Assembly (NCBI RefSeq): GCF_000022485.1
Contig: NC_012623.1
Span: 930,001-994,000 of the forward strand
DNA length: 64,000 nucleotides
Source: Sulfolobus islandicus Y.N.15.51
Lineage (GTDB): Archaea; Thermoproteota; Thermoprotei_A; Sulfolobales; Sulfolobaceae
Reading direction: 5' to 3'
The notes under the pieces are model-generated. The model was given only the letters and a program-made list of their open reading frames with translations, did not search any database and was not told where the DNA came from. Below, piece by piece: positions 23,036-31,271 of the stretch; the first letter of the stretch is position 1, and the number at the start of each line of letters is the position of its first letter. The position numbers were made by a program, and so were the translations under genes.

Positions 23036-24447
23036 GAATCTAGGTAATAGTATAACTCCATAGGGTGTGGATAGCCTTGCAAGCTTCGTGCTTCATCTCT
23101 CTTTAGGTCTATGTAAGTATCTAACAATGACGAATTAAATACTGGCTTTAAGAACTCTTTATCACTTTCCAACTCATCCAAAGCTTCATTTAATGATCTA
23201 GGTAGTTCTTTTATTCCTAATTGTCTTCTCTTCTCTGGAGTTAGATGATATATGTTCTCATCCACCGGATCTCCTGGATCTATTTTCTTGTTCACACCAT
23301 CCAATGCAGCCATTAGCAATGCAGCAAATGCTAAATATGGATTAGTGGAAGGATCTGGAGGTCTATACTCTATTCTCTTAGCCTTCTCCATTCCTTTGTA
23401 ATATGCTGGAACTCTAACTACAGCACTTCTGTTTCCCTTGCTCCATGCAATGTAAATAGGAGCTTCAAATCCTGGTATCAACCTTCTATAACTATTTACA
23501 GTAGGAGACACTATTGCTGATAAAGCTCTAGCATGTGTTAAAAGACCTCCGATTACATATCTTCCAAACTGGCTTATCTCTGCATATTCTTCATTAGGAT
23601 CATACATTAAATTCTTCTTTCCATCCTTAGTCCATAAACTAAGGTGCGTATGCATACCCGTTCCATTATCACCATAAATAGGTTTTGGCATGAAAGTTAC
23701 TACCAATCCGTGTTTTGCAGCAACGTTTTTGGCTACATACTTCAAAGTTTGAACCTTATCTGCAGTATCTACAAGAGTGGAGAATCTGAAATCTATTTCT
23801 CCTTGTCCTGCAGTTGCAACTTCATGATGTGTAGCTTCTATGGTATATCCAAAGTATTTAACTAAAGTATCAACGATCTCTAATCTTACATCCATTAGTT
23901 GATCAACTGGTGGTGCAGGGTAATATCCTTCCTTAAATCTTATTACAAAGGTTCCACTATCGCTCCATGGAGCCTCTCTTGCATGAATTTTGTATCCAGT
24001 TCCGGACTGTGGAGTACTTACGTCTAATTTTACCTTATCAAACATGAAGAATTCCAATTCTGGACCATAGAAAGAAGTGTAACCTTGTTCTGCTTGATAT
24101 TTCTCAGCTTCCTCTGCTATGAATCTAGGATCCCTTTCAAATCTTCCCTTTCCTCCTCCCCAGAAAACTTTGCATAATACTCTAGCTACTCCAGGAGACC
24201 AAGGAACTAGTGTCATGGTTTCTGGTACTGGTAATAGCACCATATCGCTTTCATAAATACTAGTAAATCCTCTTATACTGCTTCCATCTAATTTACCGAA
24301 ACCTGTTTTTAGAGATTCTAAATCAAAATCACTAGCAGGAATTGTAATATGATGTAGTCTACCAGGGACATCTGTAAATTGTAGATCTACCCATTTTATG
24401 TTATTTTCCTTTAGGAATTTGAGTACATCTTCTGCAGTACTTGGCAT
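23032..24447 (-). CDS. glnA: Glutamine synthetase type I
   Basis: The 471-residue enzyme forms glutamine from glutamate, ammonia and ATP. Landmarks include [26 protein letters not shown] (metal ligands), [11 protein letters not shown] and the ATP/glutamate-binding [17 protein letters not shown] element at 24470-24478 sits 27 bases upstream of the ATG, so the mRNA is probably leaderless. In Sulfolobus, glnA is known to be controlled by Lrp-type proteins; no operator was assigned here. Confidence 0.98.
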   Translation of the reverse strand: MPSTAEDVLKFLKENNIKWVDLQFTDVPGRLHHITIPASDFDLESLKTGFGKLDGSSIRGFTSIYESDMVLLPVPETMTLVPWSPGVARVLCKVFWGGGKGRFERDPRFIAEEAEKYQAEQGYTSFYGPELEFFMFDKVKLDVSTPQSGTGYKIHAREAPWSDSGTFVIRFKEGYYPAPPVDQLMDVRLEIVDTLVKYFGYTIEATHHEVATAGQGEIDFRFSTLVDTADKVQTLKYVAKNVAAKHGLVVTFMPKPIYGDNGTGMHTHLSLWTKDGKKNLMYDPNEEYAEISQFGRYVIGGLLTHARALSAIVSPTVNSYRRLIPGFEAPIYIAWSKGNRSAVVRVPAYYKGMEKAKRIEYRPPDPSTNPYLAFAALLMAALDGVNKKIDPGDPVDENIYHLTPEKRRQLGIKELPRSLNEALDELESDKEFLKPVFNSSLLDTYIDLKRDEARSLQGYPHPMELYYYLDS

Positions 24448-24469
24448 GTATGTGGCTACTCATATATAG

Positions 24470-24478
24470 TTTAAAAAG
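24470..24478 (-). promoter_or_regulatory. TATA box for glnA
   Basis: CTTTTTAAA on the minus strand is centred 27 bases upstream of the glnA ATG. The 24448-24569 gap contains this promoter and the end of the ABC gene's transcription unit; nothing else is evident. Confidence 0.6.
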
Positions 24479-24569
24479 ATTCCTAGATATTATCATAGAA
24501 AGTTTTCACATTCTTATGTAGGATTTCACATGAGATTTCTCAAAACCTTTCAATTATCTTATAAACCTT

Positions 24570-25178
24570 TTAAAAAACTTTATGTAGAGAGCCATTATTC
24601 ATCACGTAATGATGATCGGAAAATTTTGCATCCTCAGTATCTTGAGTAACATAAATTAGTTCTATTTGATTCTTTTTACATAAATCCACATAAATATTAA
24701 TAAAATGTTCCTTTTCTGAGATATTGCTGAATCCTTCATCAACCAAAATTAGATTAGGTTTTGTTAAAATAGCTGTAACTAATGACACTTTCTCTTTATT
24801 TCCTAAGCTCAAATTACCTACTTTTTTATTCTCATCTGGAACTCCGAGTAATTTAGCTAACTCCATTATTTCTTTATCATCTACTTTTCTTCCCTTTAGT
24901 TTAGCTCCCCATGTCAGATGTTTCTTTAAGTCCAATGTGGGAATATAACTTTCTGGAGTTACTAATACAATGTTTCTCTTATTAATGGGTAAATTTGTAA
25001 TATCTATGTTATTTAATTTAACATACCCTTCGTCTGGTTTTAAAATTCCGGCTATCACGTTTAATAATGTGCTTTTCCCACTACCATTTTTACCAGTAAT
25101 TGCAATTATACCTTTTTCAGAAAAGTTAACATTTAACAAAAAAGCCTGTAATCTCTTTTTTACATATACCTCAATCAT
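24570..25178 (-). CDS. Orphan ABC transporter ATP-binding protein
   Basis: The 202-residue ATPase has Walker A GKNGSGKST (about residues 29-37), signature NLSLGNKEKVSL, and Walker B LILVDEG. It is short, lacking the C-terminal regulatory domain of sugar or molybdate importers. No permease or binding protein is encoded beside it, so it may pair with membrane proteins elsewhere. The start overlaps the thioredoxin stop by 4 bases. Confidence 0.85.
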   Translation of the reverse strand: MIEVYVKKRLQAFLLNVNFSEKGIIAITGKNGSGKSTLLNVIAGILKPDEGYVKLNNIDITNLPINKRNIVLVTPESYIPTLDLKKHLTWGAKLKGRKVDDKEIMELAKLLGVPDENKKVGNLSLGNKEKVSLVTAILTKPNLILVDEGFSNISEKEHFINIYVDLCKKNQIELIYVTQDTEDAKFSDHHYVMNNGSLHKVF

Positions 25179-25576
25179 TCTAAGTATTTATTTATAGTAC
25201 TCTCTAAAGTATCTTCATCAACAGCCCCAACTAAAGAGTCAACTAATTGACCATTAACGAAAATTAACGTAGTAGGTATGTTAAGTACACTATACTTATC
25301 TGCAATCTTTTGATTCTCATCAACATTTAATCTTCCAAAAACTGCTTTACCTTTATACTTTTCAGCAACTTTTTTGTAAATTGGTTCATAAAGGTGGCAT
25401 GGAGCGCACCATTCTGCCCAGCAATCTACTAAAACTAACTTATTATTTCTAATTACTTCATCGAAGTTCTCTTCAGTTAAGACTAAGGTAGCATCCTCCT
25501 TCTTTTTACCATACTCCTCAGCCTTCTTTTGCAACCTTTCAGCAACTTCCCTAATTAATGAATCAATTTCGCTCAA
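25175..25576 (-). CDS. trxA: Thioredoxin
   Basis: The 133-residue protein has the thioredoxin fold, with the WCAPC active site near residue 57 and the cis-Pro loop NIPTTLIF near 98. An N-terminal extension of about 30 charged residues precedes the fold. The only in-frame start is TTG at 25576; it lies inside the end of the AMP-binding gene (14-base overlap). It probably reduces disulfides in the cytosol. Confidence 0.93.
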   Translation of the reverse strand: MSEIDSLIREVAERLQKKAEEYGKKKEDATLVLTEENFDEVIRNNKLVLVDCWAEWCAPCHLYEPIYKKVAEKYKGKAVFGRLNVDENQKIADKYSVLNIPTTLIFVNGQLVDSLVGAVDEDTLESTINKYLE

Positions 25577-26945
25577 TCCTATCTACCACATAAACTTTCT
25601 TCAATCTCTTATAAAAAGCTACCCTAGAATTTACATAATTAAGTAATTCATCTTCAATCCCAGTCTTGAGCTCCTTTACCTTAACCAAGGCAATAGGTTG
25701 TTGTCCTAGATTTCCAGCGTCTTCTCCTATAACTTTCACGTCTTCCACCAGTGGATGAGTCTTCAAGATTTCCTCTAAATCTCTCGGAAATATCGGATAT
25801 CCCTTAAATTTTAGCATCCTCTTTTTAATTCCTCTAAAATACAATAGGCCCTTTTCATCAATCCTAACTAAATCACCCGTTCTTAGCCATCCCTCATTAA
25901 ACGCTCGAGCTGTCTCCTCTCTATCCTTATATCCTAACATTAGCCAAGGAGCCTTAACCCATAACTCCCCTTCATTATTCTCCTTCCCCTCGTTATCTAC
26001 TATCTTTATTTCAACGCCCGGCAAGGGTTTTCCTATTGAAATTACACCAGCCAGTTCCTTGGGCTGGAAAGTTATAATTAAACCTTCAGTAAAACCATAC
26101 TGTTGAACAATATCTTTTCCGTACTTACTCTTAAAGGTGTTTACGGTTGATGGAAACAACGGAGCAGCAGAGCTTACACATAATTCTAAACTATCTAATT
26201 TCCTTTTTTCCTCGTTATTCAAGTAATCGTAAACAGTTGGAACAGTTGATAGGTAGTTAATGTTATATTTATTTATACTTTCAATGGCTTCATTGACGTT
26301 AAACTTACCCATAACATATAGCGTTCCTCCAGCTTCCAAGGTAACACCTAACACGCTATTTCCTAAGACGTGAGCTATAGGGACTGTTAGTATTCCCCTA
26401 ATCTCTTTAAGGTTAATCGAATTGTAAAGCGTTGCAGAATTAAGTTCAACCCTACTGGCACTATGCAATACTTGCATCGTCCTTCCTGCTATTCCAGCAT
26501 AATAGTAAATTAGGCCTACCTCGTCTTCTCTATACTCGTATGGTTTTGTAAAAATGTCTTTTCCCTTCTTATTGACTATAACCTTATACGATTTGAGAAC
26601 ATCGTATTCTCTCTTATGTATTTCCTCGTCGGTTATTATTAGATCAGGATTTGAGTCATCCAAAATGAACTTTAAATCTTCTGCTGAAGTTAATGGATCA
26701 ACCGCAACTACCTTTCCCCCAGCCCAATATATTGCCAAATAGTTAATTACTGACTGAAGGGAATTAGTCATCACATGAACTACAGTATCTCCAGGTGAGA
26801 TATTGGAAGCAACATATGCTACCTCTCTTGCAGCTTGTTCGTAAGTAATTGACTGATTTTTATCAATTAAAAAGGTTTTTGAAGGAGTTTCTTTATACCA
26901 CTTATAAAGTAACGTTGCTAGACTCACAGTTTCCTTTTTTATCAC
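25563..26945 (-). CDS. Degenerate AMP-dependent ligase (acyl-CoA synthetase family)
   Basis: The 460-residue protein has the ANL adenylating fold: VQQYGFTEGLI near residue 280, WLRTGDLVRIDEKG near 347 and RGIKKRMLKFKGYPIFP near 365. Two key features are altered. The phosphate-binding loop, normally SGTTGxPKG, reads AGIAGRTMQ. The chain also stops at VDRIERN, before the PRxxxGK motif with the catalytic lysine. It may be inactive or use an unusual chemistry. GTG start at 26945; a second GTG at 26927 is possible. It is upstream of, and overlaps, thioredoxin. Confidence 0.8.
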   Translation of the reverse strand: MIKKETVSLATLLYKWYKETPSKTFLIDKNQSITYEQAAREVAYVASNISPGDTVVHVMTNSLQSVINYLAIYWAGGKVVAVDPLTSAEDLKFILDDSNPDLIITDEEIHKREYDVLKSYKVIVNKKGKDIFTKPYEYREDEVGLIYYYAGIAGRTMQVLHSASRVELNSATLYNSINLKEIRGILTVPIAHVLGNSVLGVTLEAGGTLYVMGKFNVNEAIESINKYNINYLSTVPTVYDYLNNEEKRKLDSLELCVSSAAPLFPSTVNTFKSKYGKDIVQQYGFTEGLIITFQPKELAGVISIGKPLPGVEIKIVDNEGKENNEGELWVKAPWLMLGYKDREETARAFNEGWLRTGDLVRIDEKGLLYFRGIKKRMLKFKGYPIFPRDLEEILKTHPLVEDVKVIGEDAGNLGQQPIALVKVKELKTGIEDELLNYVNSRVAFYKRLKKVYVVDRIERN

Positions 26946-26972
26946 ACAATCTTATTAATTCTTATGATAAAG
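26934..26972. promoter_or_regulatory. Compact divergent promoter between AMP-binding gene and beta-RFAP synthase
   Basis: Only 18 bases separate the two annotated starts. A plus-strand CTTTTTTATC (26934-26943) lies 25 bases before the beta-RFAP ATG. A minus-strand CTTTATCAT (26964-26972) covers that ATG and lies 23 bases before the GTG of the AMP-binding gene. The two promoters therefore overlap opposing coding sequence. Confidence 0.45.
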
Positions 26973-27842
26973 ATTATTGGGCTTTCACGCATTCACATTA
27001 CGTTGTTTGACCTTGAGGGGAAATACGGCAGAATTGATGGTGGGGTAGGAGTCGCCTTAAAATATCCTAGGATAGTGGTTAGGAGTGGCAATTGTTTCAA
27101 GCCTGAAGTCTCTTTACCCTTTGAGGTCCCTAAAATGTGTATAGAGGAGGACTTTGAAGAGCATATAGGACTTGGTCATACTACACAATATCTGTTATCA
27201 GTAGCTAAGCTATCCGCTGAGTATAATTTTAAGAGACTCAGCTCATATGAACTAGCCAAATTGGTAAAACGAGGTGGAACATCCGGAGTCGGAGTTTACG
27301 CCTTCGATTATGGGGGTTTTATAGTAGATGGTGGGCATTCCACTAAAGTAAAAAGGGAGCTACTGCCATCGGATTTCTCCTCTGCTCCTCCTCCCCCATT
27401 AATAGCTAGGCTAAATTTTCCCTGGTATATTTACGTTAATGTACTTAAGGGTGGTAGAAGAATATTTGGTAAGGATGAGATTAAGGCATTTAAGGAGGCT
27501 AAACTGGAGGGATTAGACACTTTAGCGAGAGTAGTCTTAATGGAGTTAATTCCATCAGTTGCAGAAAAAGATTTAGAAGGGACACTAGATGCGATCTCGT
27601 TAATACAAAATTTGGGATTTAAGAAAGTTGAGGTCTCTTTGCAAGCTGATGAGGTCAAAAAACTTATGAATGATATGGCTAAAATTGGTTTTCCTGCGGG
27701 CCTTTCCTCCTTTGGCCCTGCTGTCTATACATTCGTTAGCTCTAAAAGGGAGGGTGAGGAGTTAATTTCAAGATTTGATGGGTTTATATCTGAACCAAAT
27801 AATGAGGGTGCTAAGGTATTCTGGAGTACGATAAATTCGTAA
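26964..27842 (+). CDS. Beta-ribofuranosylaminobenzene 5'-phosphate synthase family
   Basis: The 292-residue GHMP-kinase-fold protein resembles beta-RFAP synthase, which condenses PRPP with 4-hydroxybenzoate or 4-aminobenzoate in methanopterin synthesis. Family signs are the N-terminal GLSRIHITLFDLEGKYGRID, the GGTSGVGVYAFD loop (about residues 94-105) and FPAGLSSFGPAVYTF near the end. Sulfolobus makes a methanopterin-like cofactor, so the assignment is sensible. It is first in a four-gene operon. Confidence 0.85.
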   Translation: MIKIIGLSRIHITLFDLEGKYGRIDGGVGVALKYPRIVVRSGNCFKPEVSLPFEVPKMCIEEDFEEHIGLGHTTQYLLSVAKLSAEYNFKRLSSYELAKLVKRGGTSGVGVYAFDYGGFIVDGGHSTKVKRELLPSDFSSAPPPPLIARLNFPWYIYVNVLKGGRRIFGKDEIKAFKEAKLEGLDTLARVVLMELIPSVAEKDLEGTLDAISLIQNLGFKKVEVSLQADEVKKLMNDMAKIGFPAGLSSFGPAVYTFVSSKREGEELISRFDGFISEPNNEGAKVFWSTINS

Positions 27843-27850
27843 TTAGTGAT

Positions 27851-28870
27851 TTGAAAGAAGTATATGGTGAATACTTAAATGACTTCCTAGATGCCATAAG
27901 GAAGCCGAATCCTAGATTATACGTTAGGGTGAATACCCTAAAGACCTCTGTAGAAAGTATACTGGAAAAGCTTCCACATTTTAAGTTAGACGAAGATTTC
28001 AAAGAGGCAATTTACACTGAGATAAAAGGACCAAATGAGATTAACATTCGTCAAAATAAGGTTATTGTAGATAAGAAAACTGCTGAGAGCGTTATGCTAG
28101 GTGCTAACGTTTACAAACCGGGTCTGAAGAGGGTTGTAATTAATGATCCCAAGGATAAAATGGTTACAGTTTATAGTGATCATGAGATACCAGTAGCTGA
28201 GGGTAAATACTATGGTACGAATACTGATTTGATAGTAGAGGTTACGAATTCCTTATACACTTCTCCTAAATTAGCTGATTTATCAGAGTTGAAGAATGGA
28301 CTAATATACGTTCAAGGTAAGGCATCGATGTACGTTGCTCATTTACTTGATCCACAGCCTAATGAGAAAATCGTAGATATGACTGCATATGCCGGTGGGA
28401 AATTAACTCATATTTATCAGTTAGAGCCTAGAGTTAAGCTTATTGGTTTTGATCATACTGAGAAGAAGGTAGAGAAATTACGGGATTTAGTAAATAAGAT
28501 GGGAATGAGAATAGAAATATACAAGGCAGATTCAAGATATCTTTACGAGGATTATAATATAAGGGATGTCGATAAAGTGATTATTGATCCCCCATGTTCA
28601 GCGTTGGGGATAAGACCTAAATTATACGATAAGAAAACTGAACAAGATATACTTAATTTCCATAAATATCAGAAGCAATTCCTAAATTCCGCTTATAAGA
28701 TTTTAAAGAAAAATGGTGTGGTAATTTATTCTACTTGTACTGTAACGACATGGGAGAACGAGAAGGTTATAAATGATCCTAGATTTTCAGTAGAATACGA
28801 GATTAGATTTCATCCCCATATTCACGAAATTACCGGTTTTTTCATAGCTAAGCTAATAAAGAAAGGCTAA
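27851..28870 (+). CDS. NOL1/NOP2/Sun-family RNA (cytosine-5) methyltransferase
   Basis: The 339-residue protein begins at TTG 27851 with a short RNA-binding region (RVNTLKTSVESIL). A PUA-like segment follows (about 85-160), then the SAM-dependent domain: VDMTAYAGGKLTHI (motif I), DPPCSALG with the motif IV Cys, and STCTVTTWENE with the catalytic Cys of motif VI. Substrate, tRNA or rRNA, cannot be fixed from sequence. It is 8 bases after the beta-RFAP gene. Confidence 0.9.
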   Translation: MKEVYGEYLNDFLDAIRKPNPRLYVRVNTLKTSVESILEKLPHFKLDEDFKEAIYTEIKGPNEINIRQNKVIVDKKTAESVMLGANVYKPGLKRVVINDPKDKMVTVYSDHEIPVAEGKYYGTNTDLIVEVTNSLYTSPKLADLSELKNGLIYVQGKASMYVAHLLDPQPNEKIVDMTAYAGGKLTHIYQLEPRVKLIGFDHTEKKVEKLRDLVNKMGMRIEIYKADSRYLYEDYNIRDVDKVIIDPPCSALGIRPKLYDKKTEQDILNFHKYQKQFLNSAYKILKKNGVVIYSTCTVTTWENEKVINDPRFSVEYEIRFHPHIHEITGFFIAKLIKKG

Positions 28871-28881
28871 AAATTCTATAT

Positions 28882-29391
28882 ATGCCAATAGAAGAATATT
28901 TAGGTAAAACCCCAAAGGTTTCTCAGAAAGCGTACATACATCCTACTTCTTATATCATAGGTGATGTAGAAATAGGTGATTTGACTAGTATATGGCATTA
29001 TGTTGTGATTAGGGGAGATAATGATAGTATAAGAATTGGCAAGGAATCTAACGTGCAAGAGAATACTACAATCCACACAGATTATGGATATCCAGTTGAA
29101 ATTGGTGATAAAGTCACAATTGGACATAACGCTGTTATTCATGGTGCTAAAGTTTCATCACACGTTATTGTGGGAATGGGGGCAATATTACTTAATGGAT
29201 CTCAAGTTGGGGAATACTCAATTATTGGAGCTGGGTCTGTGGTTACTCAAGGTACTGTTATCCCTCCCTATAGCGTAGCAGTTGGAGTTCCCGCAAAGGT
29301 TATCAAGAAGTTAAGAGAAAATGAGATTACAATAATTGATGAAAATGCTGAAGAATATTTAAAGCATACAAGGAGGTTATTAAAATTATGA
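28882..29391 (+). CDS. Gamma-class carbonic anhydrase-like protein
   Basis: The 169-residue left-handed beta-helix protein has hexapeptide repeats throughout. Zinc-ligand-like histidines lie in NTTIHTDYG and VTIGHNAVIHGA, the pattern of CamH/YrdA-type gamma-carbonic anhydrases. The acidic loop of methanogen Cam is absent, as in the CamH subclass. Carbonic anhydrase activity is plausible but not certain. It overlaps the radical SAM gene by 4 bases. Confidence 0.85.
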   Translation: MPIEEYLGKTPKVSQKAYIHPTSYIIGDVEIGDLTSIWHYVVIRGDNDSIRIGKESNVQENTTIHTDYGYPVEIGDKVTIGHNAVIHGAKVSSHVIVGMGAILLNGSQVGEYSIIGAGSVVTQGTVIPPYSVAVGVPAKVIKKLRENEITIIDENAEEYLKHTRRLLKL

Positions 29392-30356
29392 ATAAGGATC
29401 TAAAAGCCATAAAATGGTTTATTATCACTCAAATTCTCAAGGATCCTTTTAATCCCGCATATGCAACATTCAAGGTAACATCCAGATGTAATTTGAGATG
29501 TACGTTCTGTTCTCCATCATATTACTCTGGGGAATTGGGAGAGGGAAGTACAGAAAGAGTGAAAAAGATAATAGACAATTTGAGGAATTCGTCAATAGTT
29601 GTTTTATCGTTTGAAGGTGGAGAGCCAACTTATAGGCCAGACATTTTAGATCTTTTAGAATACGCACACGATGGATCCTTTTACGTTATGCTCACAACCA
29701 ATGGTTATAGGCTTAAAGATGAGAATTTCCTCACCAAATTAGCAGACAAGATAGACTTCTTGCACTACTCAATAGATGAATATCATTGGAATGTAAAGGA
29801 ATTAGACAATTTATGTAGATTTAGACAATATGGTCTTAAGGTTAACGTTCAAACTGTAGTTACCAGATATAACCTCCATAAATTGGAGGAAAAAGTTAGA
29901 AAGGTCGCAGAATGTGGATACAAGATTCTTGCAATGCCAGCAGTAGATTACCCCAATTCGAAGGTAAAGTTAGCACCAGATCCGTATGAATTTTATAAAG
30001 TATTATACGATCTCAAGAGAAAGTATGGTTCCACTTTAAATAACTCGTGGGGATTCATAAATGCCATAATAGGCAAGATACCCAAAAGGGTGGTAAGTTA
30101 CGCAATAACAATATATCCTAATGGTGACTTACCTTACCCAGATGATATAAATGGGGACATAGTGGGTAATGTAGCCGAAAAACCGCTAAATAAGATATTG
30201 CAATCTAAAAAAGTGAAGGAATTACAGCAGAAAATGCTAGAAAACCAAGCTAAATTTGAATACTTACATTTACAAACTGCTTCATTCAATAGCATTAGAG
30301 ATTTGGCGTCATATGTTAGTGAAATGTTAAAGTGGCGTTTTACTGGAAGAGCTTGA
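29388..30356 (+). CDS. Radical SAM protein with degenerate C-terminal (SPASM-like) region
   Basis: The 322-residue protein has CNLRCTFC (about residues 34-41) for the SAM cluster, then LSFEGGEPTYRPDI and VMLTTNGY. The C-terminal part has the SPASM-like IYPNGDLPYPDDINGDIVGN pattern, but cysteines that would bind a second cluster are absent. The substrate is unknown; the family includes peptide- and lipid-modifying enzymes. It is coupled to the gamma-carbonic anhydrase gene and overlaps convergent xerA by 30 bases. Confidence 0.8.
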   Translation: MNKDLKAIKWFIITQILKDPFNPAYATFKVTSRCNLRCTFCSPSYYSGELGEGSTERVKKIIDNLRNSSIVVLSFEGGEPTYRPDILDLLEYAHDGSFYVMLTTNGYRLKDENFLTKLADKIDFLHYSIDEYHWNVKELDNLCRFRQYGLKVNVQTVVTRYNLHKLEEKVRKVAECGYKILAMPAVDYPNSKVKLAPDPYEFYKVLYDLKRKYGSTLNNSWGFINAIIGKIPKRVVSYAITIYPNGDLPYPDDINGDIVGNVAEKPLNKILQSKKVKELQQKMLENQAKFEYLHLQTASFNSIRDLASYVSEMLKWRFTGRA

Positions 30357-31202
30357 CATTGCCTTAAGGTATTCATTCCTTAAGTCGTCTAAAACTAGAT
30401 GTGTATAAATTTGGGTTGTTTTTATATCCTTATGTCCTAGAAGCTTTTGCAACGTTATTACATTAATTCCCCTTTTTAGTGATAACGTAGCGAAGGTGTG
30501 CCTTAAAATGTGTGGTCTTAACTCAATTTCAACCTTATTGCCTAATCTCTTTAGCTTTCTATATAAAGCATCGTAAGTTATATCAAATAACTTCTCATCA
30601 AGTTTCTTTCCCTTCATGTATTTTCTCAACAGTTGCTTAGTCTCATCGGTAAAGAAAACTACTCTTTCCTCACCATTCTTAGTATTCCTGACTCTAATCA
30701 TGTTATTTTCCAAATCCACATCCTTTACTAATACCGATAGTAGTTCATTTGCACGCAAGCCAGTATCTAATAATAATCTTATTATTAATTTATCCTTAGT
30801 TCTCTTGCACGTGTTAAGAACTTTCTGAATTTGACTCTCATCTAGAGCTTTAACTTCTTTTCTCCTTACTTTAGGAATAGGTGGCTTTACAGAAACGTTA
30901 AGCCATTTAAGGAATCTTCTCACTGCAATTATATAATATCTAATTGTAACACTCTTAGCTCTCCTTTTTTCCACCTCATCTCCTTTAACCTTACCCTCTC
31001 TGTTTAACAGATTAGAAATCCATTTGTTTAAATCTTCGCTAGTAACCTTTCTAGGATCCTTATTTATAAAGTCCAAGAAGTCCTTTACTGCGGTGGAGTA
31101 AAGCTTAATAGTTCCATTTCCGGCCCCTGCTAAAACTAACGCGTTTATGAAAGCGTTATAAAGATCTCCAGATTCTGGTGGAGAACCCAGCTCAAGTTTC
31201 AC
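30327..31202 (-). CDS. xerA: XerA tyrosine recombinase
   Basis: The 291-residue recombinase resolves chromosome dimers at dif. The N-terminal core-binding domain (15-110) is followed by the catalytic domain. Catalytic residues are in GLRANELLSV (Arg), RPHILRHTFATL (His-x-x-Arg), LLGHKDIKTTQIYTH (His and the nucleophilic Tyr). It is chromosomal rather than element-borne: no att site or cargo is nearby. I could not place a dif site in this window. Confidence 0.93.
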   Translation of the reverse strand: MKLELGSPPESGDLYNAFINALVLAGAGNGTIKLYSTAVKDFLDFINKDPRKVTSEDLNKWISNLLNREGKVKGDEVEKRRAKSVTIRYYIIAVRRFLKWLNVSVKPPIPKVRRKEVKALDESQIQKVLNTCKRTKDKLIIRLLLDTGLRANELLSVLVKDVDLENNMIRVRNTKNGEERVVFFTDETKQLLRKYMKGKKLDEKLFDITYDALYRKLKRLGNKVEIELRPHILRHTFATLSLKRGINVITLQKLLGHKDIKTTQIYTHLVLDDLRNEYLKAMSSSSSKTPL

Positions 31203-31271
31203 GTATGATATATAGTGGAGTTAAGTCTCAAAAGGATAAACTCTTAATAATATGGTATTACTTACCTTACT

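Noticed and set aside
30327-31202. xerA as the integrase of a mobile element
   Set aside because: Full-length chromosomal Xer protein, no adjacent tRNA, att repeats or cargo; neighbours are core genes.
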